A stretch of DNA of 64,000 nucleotides from Nemania diffusa. Lineage: Eukaryota > Ascomycota > Sordariomycetes > Xylariales > Xylariaceae. The notes under the pieces are model-generated. The model was given only the letters and a program-made list of their open reading frames with translations. It was not told the origin of the DNA and made no database searches. Location: NCBI GenBank assembly GCA_038501195.1, contig JBBPUQ010000001.1, forward strand, positions 1,054,001 through 1,118,000, written 5' to 3'. The position numbers were made by a program, and so were the translations under genes. How positions within the stretch are numbered: position 1 is the stretch's first letter; every line of letters begins with the position of its first letter. This document shows positions 19,503 through 31,432 of this stretch, piece by piece.

Positions 19503-21389
19503 ATGATGACTGCAAATTGTTCAGCCAGAAGGCGTACCCCGAAATGCCACGTGCGGTGGAGTACTAAGGGGTTGGTCACGGCAATGGTCGCTTCGGCATC
19601 TCTAACCTTAGCAGATCAACCTGCCTGCATACCACTGACGGGTTCTACCACTTGCCCAGCTTTTAGCTCGGCATCTGTGTCAACAAACAAGACCGTAACA
19701 GACTTATTGTAAGAGCATTGTGGCCAACTACCAGTCTGTAAGACGTAGATATGCTAATGTGCAATGTCTAGTAACTTCCTTACGGTTGTCACCGATGTCG
19801 ATACGTTTGATTCACAGCTAAAGCAGTATGTCGTAGGCGCATGGCGGCAGCGACAATATCAATCCCTATTCCAATGCGGGGCTGTCAACCTCTCGGACGA
19901 CGACCTCTACGCACGTTTCACCACGTCGGTTATCTGCAATGGGATTGTCCAGAACTCGATCTCATTCTGCGATATGCCGACTGAGGCAAAGCGGCCGCTC
20001 TGTGTTTCCGATTGCTCTCAATTTGCCCAGAGTGAGGAGTATATCCTGGCCGACTCGAGTCTATGTCCGTCACCAGGAAGCAAGGCTCAAGACCAGGTTC
20101 GAGCAGATTTTCAGACGTGTGCTCTTCCAGGAGATGCTCTCTCGCCAGTCAGTTGTTTGCCAGCTATTGACAACGAGCCAGATAATTGTGGGTATGGAAA
20201 TAGCACATTCGGATTATGCTCATACTGCGCCTCCGGGGGCATCAATTCAACGGATACCTGTTGCTACAGCTCCAACGCGGAGAAAATATGCTCTGGAGTA
20301 GTTTTGCCTACTGTAACACTACAGAATTTTAGCTCCGTAAGCCCGACCGCCACAAGCAGTGCAACAAGTACGTCCGTACCCGTCGGATCGGCTGTACAAC
20401 ATGGTCTTTCCGGAGGTGCAATTGCCGGCATTGTTATAGGGTCGATAGTAGGAGCGCTCCTTATCGCACTCTTGGTATTTTTCTGTCTCCGGCAAGTACG
20501 TCGAAGACGAGAAGGCGAGAAAGAAGTCATTTTCAACCAGCCATCTCCTACTAGAAAAGGACCGCAAGTCAGTCAGACCCCAGTGGCTACGCCCCCTCAA
20601 GGATATGAGGTGCTCCCGGGTGGTAGAATTGCACGAATGTCTGCCTTGGAAGGACACTCGGGAGGCTCACCATCGAGAGCAGTTGGCGGCTCGCGACAGG
20701 GTAGCTCTGTAGGAGCCGGTACCGGGTCCGCTGCTGCTGGTACCGCCGCCGGCGCCATCATTGGGACCCTAGTCGGGAGGCAAAGGGGCGACAACCAATC
20801 GTCATCGGATTCCTTCGGGGAAAGTCCTGGATCCGACGCTCGCATCGGTGTTCTACGCCCACCGCCTACAAATATTCGCAGACACGGCTCATTGTCGAGC
20901 AATTCTGTTTTGGCAGGCGAAGATCCTCAATCCCCAACCAGTGCTGGCGGGATGTCTTCGCCACCAGGCGTCAATAGTCAACAGTCAGAGCAGCTTCCGT
21001 TTTTTAAGGACTACTACTCTCGCGACGACATTCACCCAGGAGAGCGGGTAGCCGTACTATGGGCATATCAACCTCGTGCCAGCGATGAATTTTCACTAGA
21101 GCGTGGTGATATGTTGAAGGTGGTGGGCATTTGGGACGACGGCTGGGCTACCGGGGTTTTGTTGGATGAGAGGGCCGACGAATGGGAGGCGCGACGACAG
21201 GCACAGAGGGACAGTGGCGTCTCTCATGCCTCTGAGCGTGGACGTGACACATCACCTCCTGTTAGTGGAGAGATTAAAGCATTCCCTTTGGTTTGTGTGT
21301 GCGTCCCAGAGCACTGGCGGAAAACTATCGAAGGGGACGGGTCTACCGAGACAGCATCAAGTGCGCACCTAGGAAGCCATCGCACATGA
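19503..21389 (+). CDS. Single-pass membrane protein with C-terminal SH3 domain
   Basis: Exons 19503-19708 and 19772-21389 give 607 residues; a start at 19422 is possible. A modest signal-like segment (GLVTAMVASASLTLA) leads into an extracellular part starting CIPLTGSTTCPAF, with many Cys (DNCGYGN, DTCCYS) and a Ser/Thr-rich stalk. One membrane helix lies at about 284-309 and is followed at once by a QVRRRR stop-transfer. The cytosolic part is Ser/Gly-rich and includes a Gly/Ala stretch (AGTAAGAIIGTLVG). An SH3 domain is at about 495-537: VAVLWAYQPRASDEFSLERGD, then WDDGWATG. This layout is common in filamentous ascomycetes. By analogy with SH3 sensors it may link the cell surface to actin or wall signalling; that is inference. 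Confidence 0.8.
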
Positions 21390-22688
21390 ACGAGACGGAT
21401 CTAGGTTGCACCCCCATCCCAGTACATTGCAACAGGGATGAAGCAGCCTTGGGTTAAATTGCATTTGGCGTTCCGGGCTCCACATGACGACATGCCATCT
21501 TTAGTTGGTCCCTGATGATAAGATGCCCTTCTCCTTTCCCCTACATGCGTTTCGCAATAGAGACACTTTTAGCTACTGTTACTCCCTGGCCCGACCAGTA
21601 TCACGGCGACATTTTCATCTGCATATGCACGACACACCGTAATTTTGCGATAGACAGCCTTATTGCATCCAGCTATATGCCAACCGTACGGCTTAGTACT
21701 GATAGTCGGCCGCTCGAGGTTAGGGCCCCCCGTCGCCACAGTCTCGCTAGCGTACAGCCTCGTCGAGGTAGTCTGTAGAGGCGGAAGGGCTCAACCCTTG
21801 GAAGACTAATAATACGACTTTGCGATATCTTTTCTCTTCGTTATTAGATCTATATACCCCGTTTGTTTTTGAGAAGGTGTTCAGGGGTGCATATTGTTTG
21901 GGAAGACTATGAATGTATAATCTTTTTTATTCTCCCACGGATAGGCTCGAGTTGGCTCGAGCTATGGGGTAGGGTGTAAAATTAAGGTATGCTTACCTAC
22001 ATACATGCCTTGTTAAGAGTTTTGGAAGATGAAGAAATCTGTGGATGTAAGCTCATGTTCATATGATGGACGAGAAAGATGGGAAGACCTAAGTACAGCA
22101 CCTATTGTACATATGTGAGCTGGTGGGATGCGTTACCTTGTTAATCTAGTCAAACGGTCCCACGTCGAGTACCTAGGTATCTGATAATTCACGAATACCT
22201 GATCAGAAAATAGTGTTCTTTTTATAGAAATTTGGTAAAAATGTATTATCATATTCCATTGTTTATTTATTTGATATCTTATACATACCTCCTAATGTGC
22301 TATCAATAAGTATGTATGTTACAAATAGTGGCCCGAGCTCTATAATACCGCTCTATCAAGCTTAGATAATCGTAATGTTACCTAGGTAGGTACCTACCTG
22401 CCAGGGACCTTGTAGGCCCACCAGCACTATGTCATACGTCCATCCAAGACACACCTGCACAACATAGTTCAGAGGTTAGAGCATGAGACCTACATCCTGA
22501 TCACGCAGCTTTGGAAGTCCTGTCATGATATAGGCATCGCAGAGGCCAAACCACTAATAGCCACCACTATCGCTTCTCTCGATCTCAATAGTGCTCCTTG
22601 ACCACCATCCTTCCGACGACGAACCCTCAAAAATGATCCAGTCATCGATTATATTACCACCCAGGTAGCTTCATCGCATGCTCATACG
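21390..22688. other. Intergenic, with TAGG-type palindrome
   Basis: About 1.3 kb without a recognisable gene. It is AT-rich around 22200-22330, then contains the palindrome listed separately, and ends with the presumed VPS15 promoter. Confidence 0.5.
22384..22399. repeat. Perfect 16-bp palindrome AGGTAGGTACCTACCT
   Basis: The sequence equals its own reverse complement and is preceded by CCT. Related TAGG/CCTA palindromes or half-sites occur near 18561, 31690, 49351, 53328, 53747, 53842, 59275 and 59652, always outside coding exons. Confidence 0.75.
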
Positions 22689-25600
22689 ATGGGTAATAGC
22701 TACTCTCTCTCTACACCGTACGCCGGCTCTGCTGGCATCGATATCCCAGAGCTATCCGATCTCGCCCACGAGCGATCTATAGGCAATGCCCGGTTCATGA
22801 AGAGCATCCGAGCCCGTCATCGCGATGGCGTTGCGCTCGCAAAGGCCACCGTCAAGCCATACAGTGGTTGTTCCCTGAAGGAATACGGCGACAAGATTCT
22901 CGGTAAGATGGTCGCATCCTTATCTAACTTGGCATGTCGATTTTCTTGCTAACGACCAGAGGCAGCGGAACGAGAAAAGCTACGTCAAGTGCCAAATGCC
23001 TTGGGCTTCGAGCGCGCCTTCGAGACACAGACCCATGCCTATCTGGTTCGACAATACATCTACAGCTCGCTGTATGACCGCATGTCCACGAGGCCGTTTC
23101 TTGAAGACATAGAGAAAAAATGGCTAGCTTTTCAACTGCTTTGCGCCTTGCGCGACTGCCACGCTCGAGACGTGTACCACGGCGACATCAAGACGGAAAA
23201 CGTTATGGTCACGTCATGGAACTGGCTGTATCTTACAGACTTTACGGGCTCTTTCAAGCCAACAAAACTGCCCGACAATAATCCTGCCACCTACTCATAC
23301 TTCTTCGACTTGTCCGGTCGCAGAACGTGCTATATCGCGCCCGAGCGATTCGTCGAGCAGATTCAGGACCCCCAAGAGCTAGAGGGACATAGCCTCACCT
23401 GGTCGATGGACATATTTAGTGCCGGATGCGTCATTGCTGAAGTCTTCCTGGAAACCCCCATTTTTAGTCTAAGCCAGATGTTCAAGTACCGCCGTGGCGA
23501 GTATGATCCTGTCATCTCGCATTTGAGTAGAATTCCCGACCAGGGCCTACGGGAGATGCTGTCAAGCATGATTCAACTGGACCCCCAGAAGCGCTACTCC
23601 GCCGAACAGTATCTGCAATTTTACAAAGGCAAGATATTTCCCGAATACTTCTACAGCTTCCTTCACCAGTACATGGAATTAATTACCGATCCCACCTCTG
23701 GGCGGGCACCTGTCACCGGGATTTATAAAAACCTAGGCGAAGCAGATGACCGGATAGACCGCGTATTTCACGACTTTGACAAGATCGCATACTTTCTCGG
23801 ATACCAGGAACAGAAAAATGCCACTCAAATGTCTCGTTTCACGCCTCGACTCGGTCTCGGCTTATTTCCTGTGAGGTTGAACATCCCAAATAATGAGCAC
23901 TTCGCGTCCATAGGGACACAGCCCCTGACCGACGACGGGACTCTAATTTTCCTAACGTTAATTGCCGGATCTTTAAGGAATACCGCCCGGACCGCTTCGA
24001 AGATAAGGGCGTGCGACCTACTGCTAGCGTTTTCCGAAAAGCTGACTGACGAAGCAAAACTCGACCGAGTATTACCTTATCTAATGACACTACTAAACGA
24101 CGATATCGATCTTGTTGCTATTACTGCTCTGAGATCAATCACACAGCTCTTAGCTCTAGTGACAATAGTGACTCCAGTGAATGCGCATGTATTCCCGGAG
24201 TACATTATGCCCAGGATGCAAGTATTTTTGTCAGGCGCGTCGCGACAGCCGATTATGGGCAAGGACCGTAGAGAGCCTAATCCTCTGGTACGCGCGACCT
24301 ATGCATCTTGCTTAGGTAGCCTAGCCACCACTGCTTCGAGATTCCTGGAGCTCACAGCTGTTCTAAGGGCGGAAGGATCTATTAGCACTGCAGACCCGGA
24401 GGTCGAGGCTGGAAGTGATCCAGACGCCGCTTTTGACGGGCTTTTCGACAACACACAAGCAGAACTTGTAGAGTTATTTGAGAATCACGCAAAGGCTCTT
24501 GTCGAAGACACTGACGCGTCTGTTCGTCGCGCATTCCTAACTTCAGTCCCCGAATTGTGCATGTTCTTTGGGAGTGCCGAGTCCAATGACATTCTATTGA
24601 CCCACCTAAATACCTACTTGAACGACCGGGATTGGATGCTAAAATGTGCCTTCTTCGACACGATCGTTGGTATTGCTGCTTTCCTAGGCAGTACGGGTTT
24701 GGAGGAATTTAGTCTTCCGCTCATGGTCCAAGCCGTTACCGACCCAGAAGAGCACGTCGTGCAAGCTGCCCTTCACTCATTAGCGGAACTGGCAAAGCTC
24801 GGTCTGTTGTCGAAAGCGAAAACATGGGAATTGATTGACGTCGTTGGCCGCTTTACTATGCATCCTAATATCTGGATTCGAGAGTCTGCGGCAGAGTACA
24901 TCTCGAGCGCCACGAAGCTACTCTCCCCTGCAGATATCAGATGCATAGTTCTTCCCCTAGTTAAGCCATTCCTGAAGCCATTTATTATACCAGACTTTTC
25001 CGAGCTTAGTCTTCTTGACGCATTGAAGAAACCTCTGTCTAGGCCAGTTTTTGACCTGGCGCTATCATGGGCGCAGAAAACCGATAAAGGCATTTTTTGG
25101 AAGGCAATCAGGCAACAAAAACAATCAGCTTTCACAGTTGGCTCTACAGCCCTATCTATACGATCATCCCGGGATTTACAGCCTCTGTCGCTTAACAAAG
25201 TGCCACGAAAGGATGAGGATGAACACTGGTTGACTCGCCTGCGAAACATAGGCATGTCCCAGGAAGATGAATTCAAGCTTCTTGTTCTGCGAGAATTTAT
25301 CTGGCGTCTTAGCCAAATGAAAAACCGCGACCTCGTTACCCAAGATAATATTGCAAAGGATTTGAACGACATACTCAAATTGAGGAATCTAAACGTCAAA
25401 ATGCAGACCATCATGTTTGACGACAAAGCCGGCATAGACGAGCAGATGTGGCAAAATCACGAACGCCGGCAGTCGCAGGCCGCTGAATCCGGTCAAGGTC
25501 CATATACTATTGCTGACGCGCTTCTAGACGCCTCTATGACAATTGATGAGCCCGTCGGTCGAAGGCGCCGAGCTGCTGCCAATGCTCACCGGTCACGGAT

Positions 25601-27470
25601 GAGCAGCCAAGGAGACGCAATCTTGTCCAGAGCCCGAGGGGATAGAGCACTATCGCCATCCCATCCCCTAGTCTCGTCGCCGGTTGATGGATCGCCGCGG
25701 GGATCTGTCGCCGGTGGCCGGCGAATTAACGATGATGATGATACATCGGTCTCAGACGCCCCTTATTCATCTAGGCGAGCCATTAGAAATCAATCGAGTG
25801 CTCTTGATCTACTCAACAGGAAAGATAGCGGCAGGTCGATTGCAGAAACGGGAACAAATGAAGAAAACGTTTTCGGGCAAGTGGGCGGTCCATTCGCACA
25901 TGGCCCACCTTCTCGTGTAGCAATCCCCTCACTTGGTAGTCAGGAGGGCGATCAACAGGGGACCAAGCAGCGTGCTCCTCACACGTACGAGGGAAATGAT
26001 CCTAATATTCTAAAGATGCTTGATAACATGTACGTGGACAACTACCCACATGACATGGTCCAATACGGTCCCTCGGTTTCGCCAGTGACGAGGAGAAAAG
26101 CCAGCAAAGCGGCTGGCCAACTTAGCGAAGAAGCATGGAAACCGACTGGCAGGCTGGTAGCGACGTTTTCGGAGCATCGCGGGGCTATCAATCGTGTAGT
26201 CCCCTCGCCTGATCATCAATTTTTTATTACCGGTGGTGACGATGGGTGTGTCAAGATCTGGGACTCATCACGACTAGAGCGGAATGTTACCCACCGCGCT
26301 CGTCAGACTCATAAGCATGCTCCAGGGACCAAAGTCGTTGCCCTCTGTTTCGTTGAAAACACGCACACCTTCGTCAGTTGTGCTACGGATGGCAGGGTTC
26401 ACCTGGTCAAAGTCGACACGGCAGTCTCAAGTGGATCAATTAAGTATATCCGATTGCGTTTGCTTCACGAGTATCAACTTCCAGCTGATGAGTACGCCGT
26501 TTGGTGTGAGAATTTCAAACAAGAGCTTAACTCGGTATTAATACTTGCGACCAATCGCTCCCGCGTGCTCGCCATAGACCTGCGCACAATGTCCCTTATG
26601 TACGTGCTCGATAACCCGGTTCACCATGGGACGCCGACATGCTTCTGTGTCGACCGCAAGCGAAACTGGCTCCTACTCGGCACATCGCACGGCGTCTTGG
26701 ATCTCTGGGATTTGCGTTTCAAGGTTCGCTTAAAGGGCTGGGGCTTGCCTGGTATGTCGGCCGTGCATCGTCTCAGCTTGCACCCGGCTAAAGGCCGCGG
26801 GAGGTGGGTTTGCGTGGCCGGTGGTACAGGACTTGGTGAGGTCACCGTCTGGGATCTAGAGAAGACACAATGCAGAGAAATATATCGGGCTGGAGGGGCA
26901 AAGGATGGGCCAAGAGAATACAGAGCTTGGGATGTAGACGACGATAAGCCCGAGGGCATGCTCAGTCATTTCGCAACCAACATCGAGCCCACTGCCAGCA
27001 ATTCGGACCGCGGAGTCCGAGCCATGGTCGTGGGCGCAGGCGCCATGGAAGAGCAGCGAGATGTGCGATACGGCTACATCCTTACGGGCGGTTCGGACAA
27101 GAAACTCCGGTTCTGGGATCTCATCCGCATCGAGAATTCATGTGTGTTCAGTGGTCTACAGAGCGAGGATGTGCGACCGGTCTTCGCAACAGCCAGTACT
27201 CCCAGCCAGCCGGGTCTCACCCTCAACATAGAGCGACTACCAAAACACAACCAGAGCGTGGATCCGAAGACGGGCAGCGTTTCTAGCAAGGGCGGGAAAA
27301 GCGGGGCTAGCAGTAGGGAGAAGCCGCCACGCCACACGGTTATATCGAATGAACAAGCCCAGCTGCTTAGAAGTCACCTGGATTCGATCCTCGATGTGGC
27401 TGTGCTCGAGTTGCCGTATACGATGACGGTCAGCGTGGACCGGTCGGGTGTCATCTTTGTCTTTCAGTAG
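22689..27470 (+). CDS. VPS15: VPS15, regulatory kinase of PI3-kinase complexes
   Basis: Exons 22689-22902 and 22960-27470 give 1574 residues, the usual size. The start MGNSYS is a myristoylation signal. The kinase domain shows the family's own motifs: YHGDIKTENVM (Asp147, Lys149, Asn152), LTDFTGSFKP (Asp165), and YIAPERF in the activation segment. HEAT-type helical repeats follow (about 370-700; repeated VRRAFLTSVPEL and VVQAALHSLAELA elements). A disordered Ser/Arg-rich linker is next, and C-terminal WD40 repeats (about 1130 to the end, TGGDDGCVKIWD, TGGSDKKLRFWD). Vps15 anchors and activates Vps34 in autophagy and endosomal sorting complexes. The HGD in place of HRD is normal for this family. 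The splice restores EAAEREKLRQVPNALGF, as expected. Confidence 0.95.
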
Positions 27471-28096
27471 GAACGGGACCTAGAAGAGAAGCAATGAGAG
27501 CATTGTAGTGGAGCGTTATGGATGTATTTGCTATTCGACTTTTTTGATTTGGTGGGGGGGTTTTTGGTGGGGTTTTGTTAGAATCGATATCCTGGGAGTT
27601 TTAGAAGCGTTTCCTTGCACTGGCAGAATTGCTGTAGATAGGGTGAGCACTATGCAATGAAGAATCAACTTATTAGTGATTTACGCACGTAGGAGGTATT
27701 TAGTAGTCAAGTGTGGTGATACTTAATTATTATAACCAGAAAACAAGTATCAAAATTGGAGACGTTGGAAGTAAGTACCCAGAGACAAGACAAGCAAGAA
27801 AAGAATTAGCGGGGCTTGCTTCTCTCCTCCGGTCCTAGCTAACGAAACTCATTCAATCGGAATCAAGATGTGCACACATGAAAAGGTCACACGGCATCTA
27901 TCCAATACTAAGACTCATGAGAGATTAAAAACTTGAAATTGAAGATACGACTCAAGTGCGGGATTTTGTTTCATTTTTTGATATCCCGAGAGCTTAAAAA
28001 ATCTTCTCGAGCGCGATCGCCGTCGAGACCCGGACTTCACTGCGTTTCGCTCACCTCAGCCTCATCTCACCTCGAGACTCATAATCTCATCGCAAA
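27471..28096. other. Intergenic, no gene seen
   Basis: Contains the VPS15 3' end, with G/T-rich runs near 27550, and the upstream region of the exopolyphosphatase gene. Confidence 0.5.
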
Positions 28097-29760
28097 ATGC
28101 CGCCGCGAGCATCGTTGAAGGCGTTTCTCGCCACGGCCCGTGCTGCACTTACGGCACCGCCGTCGAAACGGCCTTCGCCTCTCACGTTTGTGGTGGGCAA
28201 TGAATCGGCCGGTAGGTTCGATCCTCTATCCCCTCTTCTTTACCTCATAATCACTATTACTATTCTATATACAATATATTTGCTACATTCTCTTTATCTA
28301 CTTGGATATCATACTTCTCATTATCCAGGACACCTATATAAGTCTCTTGCTTTACGCGCCCACAGCCGTTATTTACCACCAAACCGGGCACCAATCCCCG
28401 AGAGACAGGGAATAAGGAATAATGCAAAGCTAACTAGACCATAGATCTCGATTCTCTCTGCTCCGCGCTCCTCCTCGCTTATTTCCACACCTACGCCCCG
28501 CCTAAGAGACGCACCTCCATCAGCGATGGCAGCGCAGGCGCCAGCACGCTGCACATCCCCGTCTGCCACCTGTACCGCGCCGACCTCGCGCTGCGCCCCG
28601 AGTTCGCCGCCGTGCTGCGCGACGCCGACGTCGGGGGCGCGGACATGGTCACGCTCGAGGACGTGCTGCCGAGCCAGCCAGACGGGGAGCCACTGACGGA
28701 TAACTCGCACAATAACGCGAGGAGTGAACGAGAAAAAGAAGAAGTAGAAGAAGTAGGAGGGGGAGGGGGAGCCATCCCCCCCGAATCCACCCGCTGGCTC
28801 CTCGTAGACCACAACGCCCTAACCGGCCGCCTAGCAACCCGCTTCGCAGCCCGCGTAATCGGGTGCGTAGACCACCACGCCGACGAGGGCGCCGTGCCAC
28901 GCGACGCCGAGCCCCGCGTCATCGAGACGAGCGGGAGCTGCGCGAGCCTCGTGCTCGAGCGGTGCGCCTCGCGCTGGGCCGCCCTGCAAAGCGCTGCTGC
29001 CGGGGACCCAGGCGAGGGCGCGAAGATCGACGCGCAGCTCGCGCGCCTCGCGCTCGCGCCCATCCTCATCGACACGGTGAACATGACTGACAAGAGCAAG
29101 ACGACGGCGCACGACGAGCGGGCCGTGGGGATTGCCGAGGGCAAGATCGCTGCGTACGCGGCTTACACTACATCTAGCGAGCAGGTGGCGCAGGAGAGCG
29201 AAGTCGGGCAGCAGGAAAGCTACGACAGAACGGCCCTCTTCGCGCGCGTCGCGGCGCTCAAGGACGACATCGCCTCCATGTCGCCCCGCGACGTCCTCCG
29301 CAAGGACTACAAGGAGTGGCGCGGCGCCGACGCCGGCGGCCTCCGCCTCGGCACGTCGTCCGTGCCGCGGGGCTTCGCGTACCTCGTGGCGACGCAGGGC
29401 CGGGGCGACGCCGCTGCGCTCGTAGCTTCGCTCGCGGAGTGGGGCCGGGAGAAAGACGCTACCGGTGGGGGGAAGATGGATCTGGTAGTGCTTCTGACTA
29501 CGTTCCAGGACGAGGAGGGGCGGTTCACGAGGGAGTTGATGGTGTGGGCGCGCAGCGAGGCGGGGGTGAAAGCTGCGAAGCGGTTCGAGGAGACGAGGAG
29601 GGATGTGTTAGGTTTGGAGACGTGGGGAGGGGGCGTGTTGGATGGGGGGGAGAGGGGGGAGTGGAGGAGGTGTTGGGGGCAGGGGGCTGTGGAACATGGG
29701 CGGAAGCAGATCGCGCCTATGCTACGGGAAGCGCTTGAGGAGGTGGCGGGGAGTCGATGA
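28097..29760 (+). CDS. Exopolyphosphatase, DHH (prune/PPX1) family
   Basis: Exons 28097-28211 and 28445-29760 give 476 residues; the 233-nt intron is long for this window. Splicing creates the first metal motif GNESADLDS (Asp39, Asp41). The second is LLVDHN (Asp160), the third is VDHHADE (Asp181, His182, His183), followed by ETSGSCASLVLE and LAPILIDTVN. These are the Mn/Mg ligands of the DHH phosphoesterase core, and a DHHA2-type C-terminal half follows. It should hydrolyse terminal phosphates from inorganic polyphosphate or related substrates in the cytosol or mitochondria. Between motifs 1 and 2 there is an acidic and poly-Gly insert (about 128-149). The coding part from 28500 to 29450 is strikingly GC-rich. 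Confidence 0.88.
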
Positions 29761-30122
29761 GGGTGGGATGGGGTTTGGTGGTGGTAAAGGATGTAGACAT
29801 ACATTCGGGTAGACGGTTAGTTCGGTGATAGAGCATTACCATATCTGGACCTGCTTGACTTTAAGATGTGCTCCTGATATATGACACTTACCTATTAAGT
29901 GAACACAATACTGGAAACAGAATAGGGAGTGACCAGTCCAAAGTGAGGTGAATATGCTTATTACGAAACAATATATACACACATCTCCTCATCAAAAGTA
30001 TCCATCTATCTCATATCCCACATCAATTCATCATCCATAACTCATCCCAACCCCCAACCCAAGTCCTCACCCTCACCCCAACCCCACATAATCCCTTCCT
30101 CATCCCCTATCTCTCTCTCCCC
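29761..30122. other. Convergent intergenic region
   Basis: Short region between the ends of the exopolyphosphatase and the minus-strand nuclease. The stretch 30030-30110 is rich in CCC/CCA runs. No gene seen. Confidence 0.5.
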
Positions 30123-31432
30123 TCACATAGCAGCCACGATAGCATCCAAGTACTTCGCCAGGCGGTATCCCTGCTTGGCGATCTGCAGCTTGACGACGGG
30201 GCTCGCGGTGGTGGTGTAGGCGCCGCTGAGGTCCTTGTTCTCGACGGCGCTGATGCCGCCCTTGAGGACCGTCGAGCACACGTACGCGTTGGCCTCGACC
30301 GCCCACGTCATCGCCGTCGCTTGGCGGGTCGCTGCTGTCGCGACGCTGAGGCCGGAGACCCAGCCTGCGGCGACGGACTTGTAGTCGCCGGTGTTGATGG
30401 CTAGATGGGAAAAGGGGGTTTGTTAGTTGATTTTCTTTTGACCGTGGGAGGGTAGGGAGGGTAGGAGGTGTAAGTGTTTCTCAGGGGGCGAGAGGGAGCG
30501 TTGAGGTTTTTCCCCGTCTTTCTCCCATAGTCATATAGCGTAACAACAATAAGATATGACGCTGCGAATATTAAGAGAAGAATGTATAATAGAAGAAAAA
30601 CTATATAAGGGAAGAGTAGGTGATTCATTTAAGATAGATATCTACTGCTTACCGGTTGTCAAGGTGGTGGCCCACGACTTCGCAGTCGCCAGCGACGAGC
30701 CGCCGGAGATGGACTCGGGGATATCGCTGTCCCAGATGGCGTGGAGGTTGGTGTCTTCTGACCCGTACAAGACGTCAATGTCGTTGCCGCCGACCTCGAG
30801 GTTCTCGCAGTGCAGCGGCTGGCCGATGTCGCCAGCAAACTAGATATTGCGTCAGCATATTAGCTCTCTTTTTCTTCCCCTTTCTTTTTAAGGGGTTGCA
30901 ATCCCAATCTTGTTTTCCCCTTCTTTAACACAGAGGGGTTTTTTATGAGGCCGGGACATACGTGAATAATCATCTGTACACATATTAGTATTTCCCACTA
31001 ACTCTTACTTCTTACAGCTCATCATACCTTAGCAGCAATCTGGTGGTTCGCAGCAGAGTACCGTCCATCAAGCAGAATCGCCGTATAATTCTGCAGGGCA
31101 CTAACCACGCACCCAGCGGCGCCGCAGTCCCGCGTGTAGTCAACGCCGCAGGTGGTCGGCGGGTTGTCGTTGGCATCGATGTAGTGGAACGGCGCCGAGA
31201 AGGACCCCGCCGTCGTGTAGCGGTAGCTGTCGGCCCACGCCGCCACGTTGGCCAGGTAGTCAGCACTCGTGTCCGCCAGCAGCGTCTGGAAGTACGTCTT
31301 AGTCGCCGCCGCCACATAGTTGCTCGCAATATACGCGATCGTCTCATGCCCCATCGCACCCCAAGCCAGCACGCCCGGGAGCGGGGCCGTCGCCGCCACC
31401 GCGAGGAGCGCCGTCGCGCTTAGACGGGCCAT
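30123..31432 (-). CDS. Secreted S1/P1-type zinc nuclease
   Basis: Exons on the minus strand are 31432-31028, 30973-30962, 30839-30653 and 30400-30123, giving 293 residues. A signal peptide of 23 residues ends before Trp24, whose free amino group binds zinc in this family. All nine ligands of P1 nuclease are found at identical spacing: Trp24, His29, Asp68, His83, His139, Asp143, His149, His172 and Asp176 (P1: 1, 6, 45, 60, 116, 120, 126, 149, 153). His139 is encoded by a 12-nt exon (Met-Ile-Ile-His) between introns of 54 and 122 nt; the third intron is 252 nt. It cuts single-stranded DNA or RNA and has 3'-nucleotidase activity, typically for nutrient phosphate. Confidence 0.92.

Noticed and set aside
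23160..23250. VPS15 as a new pseudokinase because HRD is HGD
   Set aside because: HGD in this loop is normal for the VPS15 family.
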